Assembly: GCA_016213735.1 (NCBI GenBank)
Contig: JACQZU010000021.1
Coordinates: 62,001 to 126,000, forward strand
Origin: Acidobacteriota bacterium
Lineage (GTDB): Bacteria > Acidobacteriota > Holophagae > Holophagales > Holophagaceae
Length of the DNA: 64,000 bases
Direction: 5' to 3'
In this document: one piece after another, positions 61,906-64,000 of the stretch
Layout: the number at the start of each line of letters is the position of its first letter
Numbering within the stretch: position 1 is the first letter of the stretch
The notes under the pieces: generated by a model
Seen by the model: only the letters and a program-made list of their open reading frames with translations
Told to the model about the DNA's origin: nothing
Databases searched by the model: none
Program-made: the position numbers and the translations under genes

Positions 61906-64000
61906 GGGTCCACGCCGAACTGCGGGGCGTGGTCCAGGGGGTCGGCTTCCGCCCCTTCGTCTACCGCATCGCCCTGGAGCGGGGCCTCAGCGGATGGGTG
62001 CTGAACCGCCCCGACGGCGTGGTTCTGGAGGTCCAGGGGGCCGCCCCCGAGGTGGCCGCGTTCCTCCGCGCCCTGGCCTCCGAGGCCCCGTCCCCGGCCC
62101 GGGTGGAGGCCCTGGAGAGCCGGGAGATCCCGGAGCTCCACGGGGAGGCGTCCTTCGAGATCCGCCCGAGCGGAGCCTCCAGGGCCACCCGCCCGGTGGT
62201 CCCCCCGGACCTGGCCGTGTGCGAGGCCTGCGCGGCCGAAATGGACGGTCCCGGGGAGCGGCGGTACCGCTACCCCTTCACCAATTGCACCTCTTGCGGC
62301 CCTCGGTACAGCATCATCGAGTCCCTGCCCTACGACCGCCCCGGAACCTCCATGAAGGGATTCACCCTCTGCCCGGACTGCGAGGGAGAGTACCGGAATC
62401 CCGCCGACCGGCGCTTCCATGCCCAGCCCGTGGCGTGCCCCGCCTGCGGTCCCCGGCTTCAGCTCCTCAGTCCCTCCGGAGCGGAGCGGGCCCGGGAGGA
62501 GGCCGCCCTGCGGGGCGCGGTCCAGTCCCTCCTCCGGGGAGAGGTTCTGGCCCTCAAGGGGCTGGGGGGCTACCAGCTCCTGGTGGATGCGGCTTCGGCC
62601 GGGGCCATCGCGCGCCTGAGAGAACGGAAGCGGCGGGAAGACAAACCCTTCGCCGTGATGTTTCCGGACCTGGAGACCCTGGCCCAGGTCTGCGAGGTTC
62701 CCGCCGAGACCCTCGCGTTCCTGCGTTCCCCCGCCTCCCCCATCCTTCTCCTCCGACGCAGGCGCGACCCCACGGAACCCTCCCGGGTCGACCCTTCCGT
62801 CGCCCCGGGCAACCCTCGCATCGGCGCCTTCCTCCCCACCACCCCGCTGCACCGGCTTCTCCTGGGCGAACTCCGCCGTCCCGTGGTCTGCACCTCGGGG
62901 AACCTGAGCGAGGAACCCATGGCCTTCCAGGATCAGGAGGCCCTCGCGCGCCTGGGCGGCCTGGCCGATGCCTTCCTCGTCCACGACCGTCCCATCGTCC
63001 GGCCCGTGGACGATTCCGTGCTTCGCCTGGACTCGGGGGGTCCCACCCTGCTTCGGCGGGCCCGGGGCTTCGCCCCCCTGGCCCAACCAGTGGCCCTGGC
63101 GGGCCCCCCGGTCCTGGCCCTCGGGGCCCACCAGAAGAACACCGTGGCCCTGCTCTTCGACAGCCAGGCCCTCCTCAGCCAGCACCTGGGAGATCTGGGA
63201 AGTGTCGCGGGGGCGGCCCTGCTGGAGCGCACAGTGCGGGACCTGCTGGCCTTCTTCCGGGTGAGGCCCGAGGCGCTGGCCTGCGACCTGCACCCGGACT
63301 ACGCCTCCACGCGCCTGGCGGAGCGCCTCGCCGCGGAGTGGTCCCTGCCCCTGCACCGGGTCCAGCACCACCACGCCCACGGGGCCGCCTGCGCCGCCGA
63401 ACACGGCCTCCAGGGTCCGCTCCTCGCCCTGGCCTGGGACGGGGCGGGGCTGGGCAGCGACGGCACCACCTGGGGCGGGGAGGCCCTCCTGATCGAGGGC
63501 GGGGCCTTCCGGCGCGTGGGGCACCTGAAACCTTTCCCGCTGCCGGGCGGCGACCGGGCGGCTAAGGAACCCCGCCGGAGCGCCTGCGGAGTGGCCTGGG
63601 CGGCCACCGGCGCCCTCCCCCGGGAGGCGCGTTCCTGGTTCCCGGAAGCGGAGCTGGACCTGCTCGAAGGGATGCTGCGGCGGGGCGTCCACTGTCCCCC
63701 GGCCACGAGCATGGGGCGCCTCTTCGACGCCGTCGCGGCCTTGGCCGGGGTTCGATGGCAGCGGGGCTTCGAAGGCCAGGCCGCCATGGCCCTGGAATTC
63801 GCGGCGGAGGGGAACGGAGCGGCCCCCCCCTACGGCTGGAACTTCAACGGCGGCCCCGTCCTGGTGGCGGACCCCGCTCCCCTCCTGGCCGCCCTGCCCG
63901 AGGAGCGCCGGGGCGGGACGGACCCGGGCCGGATCGCTGCCCGCTTCCACGCCTCCCTGGCGGACCTGGCCCTGGCATGGGCGCGTCACGCCGGGGTCCG
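61902..64000 (+). CDS. hypF: Carbamoyltransferase HypF, cut by window end
   Basis: The first ~700 residues are present. Acylphosphatase domain ([18 protein letters not shown]), four CxxC zinc motifs ([32 protein letters not shown]), a YrdC-like domain ([15 protein letters not shown]), and the beginning of the Kae1-like domain ([16 protein letters not shown]). It starts the synthesis of the Fe-CN ligand. ATG overlaps hypB by 4 bases. Confidence 0.95.
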   Translation, partial: MRVHAELRGVVQGVGFRPFVYRIALERGLSGWVLNRPDGVVLEVQGAAPEVAAFLRALASEAPSPARVEALESREIPELHGEASFEIRPSGASRATRPVVPPDLAVCEACAAEMDGPGERRYRYPFTNCTSCGPRYSIIESLPYDRPGTSMKGFTLCPDCEGEYRNPADRRFHAQPVACPACGPRLQLLSPSGAERAREEAALRGAVQSLLRGEVLALKGLGGYQLLVDAASAGAIARLRERKRREDKPFAVMFPDLETLAQVCEVPAETLAFLRSPASPILLLRRRRDPTEPSRVDPSVAPGNPRIGAFLPTTPLHRLLLGELRRPVVCTSGNLSEEPMAFQDQEALARLGGLADAFLVHDRPIVRPVDDSVLRLDSGGPTLLRRARGFAPLAQPVALAGPPVLALGAHQKNTVALLFDSQALLSQHLGDLGSVAGAALLERTVRDLLAFFRVRPEALACDLHPDYASTRLAERLAAEWSLPLHRVQHHHAHGAACAAEHGLQGPLLALAWDGAGLGSDGTTWGGEALLIEGGAFRRVGHLKPFPLPGGDRAAKEPRRSACGVAWAATGALPREARSWFPEAELDLLEGMLRRGVHCPPATSMGRLFDAVAALAGVRWQRGFEGQAAMALEFAAEGNGAAPPYGWNFNGGPVLVADPAPLLAALPEERRGGTDPGRIAARFHASLADLALAWARHAGV

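Overview
The window is GC-rich and densely coded, with short gaps, many 1-8 bp start/stop overlaps and frequent GTG/TTG starts. The gene set suggests a motile, respiring Gram-negative bacterium: two chemoreceptors, three PilZ proteins, sigma54-type response regulators, MenG/UbiE, a MacAB-like exporter, a LolA-fold protein, a FecR-type envelope protein and a Hox-type NiFe hydrogenase. The style fits Acidobacteriota, perhaps the Holophaga/Geothrix group. That placement is inference; there is no rRNA gene here to test it.

Layout. 1-1.7 kb: the visible part of a SLOG-patatin protein, clearly less GC-rich than the rest, probably the edge of an acquired defence segment lying to the left. 1.7-4.5 kb: a cupin and purL, convergent across a degenerate hexanucleotide repeat. 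4.5-8.0 kb: three paralogous proteins with a YcgR-like N-terminus, a PilZ domain and a receiver-like C-terminus. 8.2-12.9 kb: a B12-type radical SAM protein with TPRs, a MarR regulator divergent from a small membrane protein, PnuC, and a CPA2 antiporter. 13-19.8 kb: a branched-chain-amino-acid-type ABC importer (livKHMGF order) followed by a methyltransferase and an acyl-CoA ligase. 19.8-25.1 kb: pyrR, pyrB, an ORF6N-domain protein, gpmI, ychF and a small NTPase.

25.1-31.3 kb (minus strand): a signalling block with a REC-DUF4388-roadblock protein, an NtrC-type regulator with its kinase, a small basic protein and a PAS chemoreceptor. 31.3-37.6 kb: menG, an acyl-CoA dehydrogenase, a FecR/Trp-Tyr-rich protein, a small secreted protein and TatD. 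37.7-41.5 kb: a second NtrC-type regulator, a MerR regulator, tRNA-Pro(GGG) with a clear promoter, an intergenic stretch with tRNA-end and hairpin repeats, an SRPBCC/ribbon-helix-helix pair and an acetyltransferase. 41.5-46.4 kb: an orphan E1-alpha-like dehydrogenase, a chemoreceptor and a hybrid kinase. 46.4-55.6 kb: adaptor, ATPase and two FtsX-type permeases, a LolA-like protein and a large BNR/VPS10-like secreted protein. 55.7-64 kb: hoxF-hoxU-hoxY-hoxH-hoxW-hypB-hypF (hypF cut by the window end), an NAD-linked group-3d-type hydrogenase with its maturation genes.

The most unusual points are the SLOG-patatin fusion, the PilZ/pseudo-receiver trio, an in-frame fusion with a well-placed internal start in the roadblock protein, an ORF6N gene inside a pyrimidine operon, a cysteine cluster on a soluble kinase, and FliA-like promoter elements before both chemoreceptors. 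No CRISPR array, insertion sequence, rRNA or replication origin was seen.
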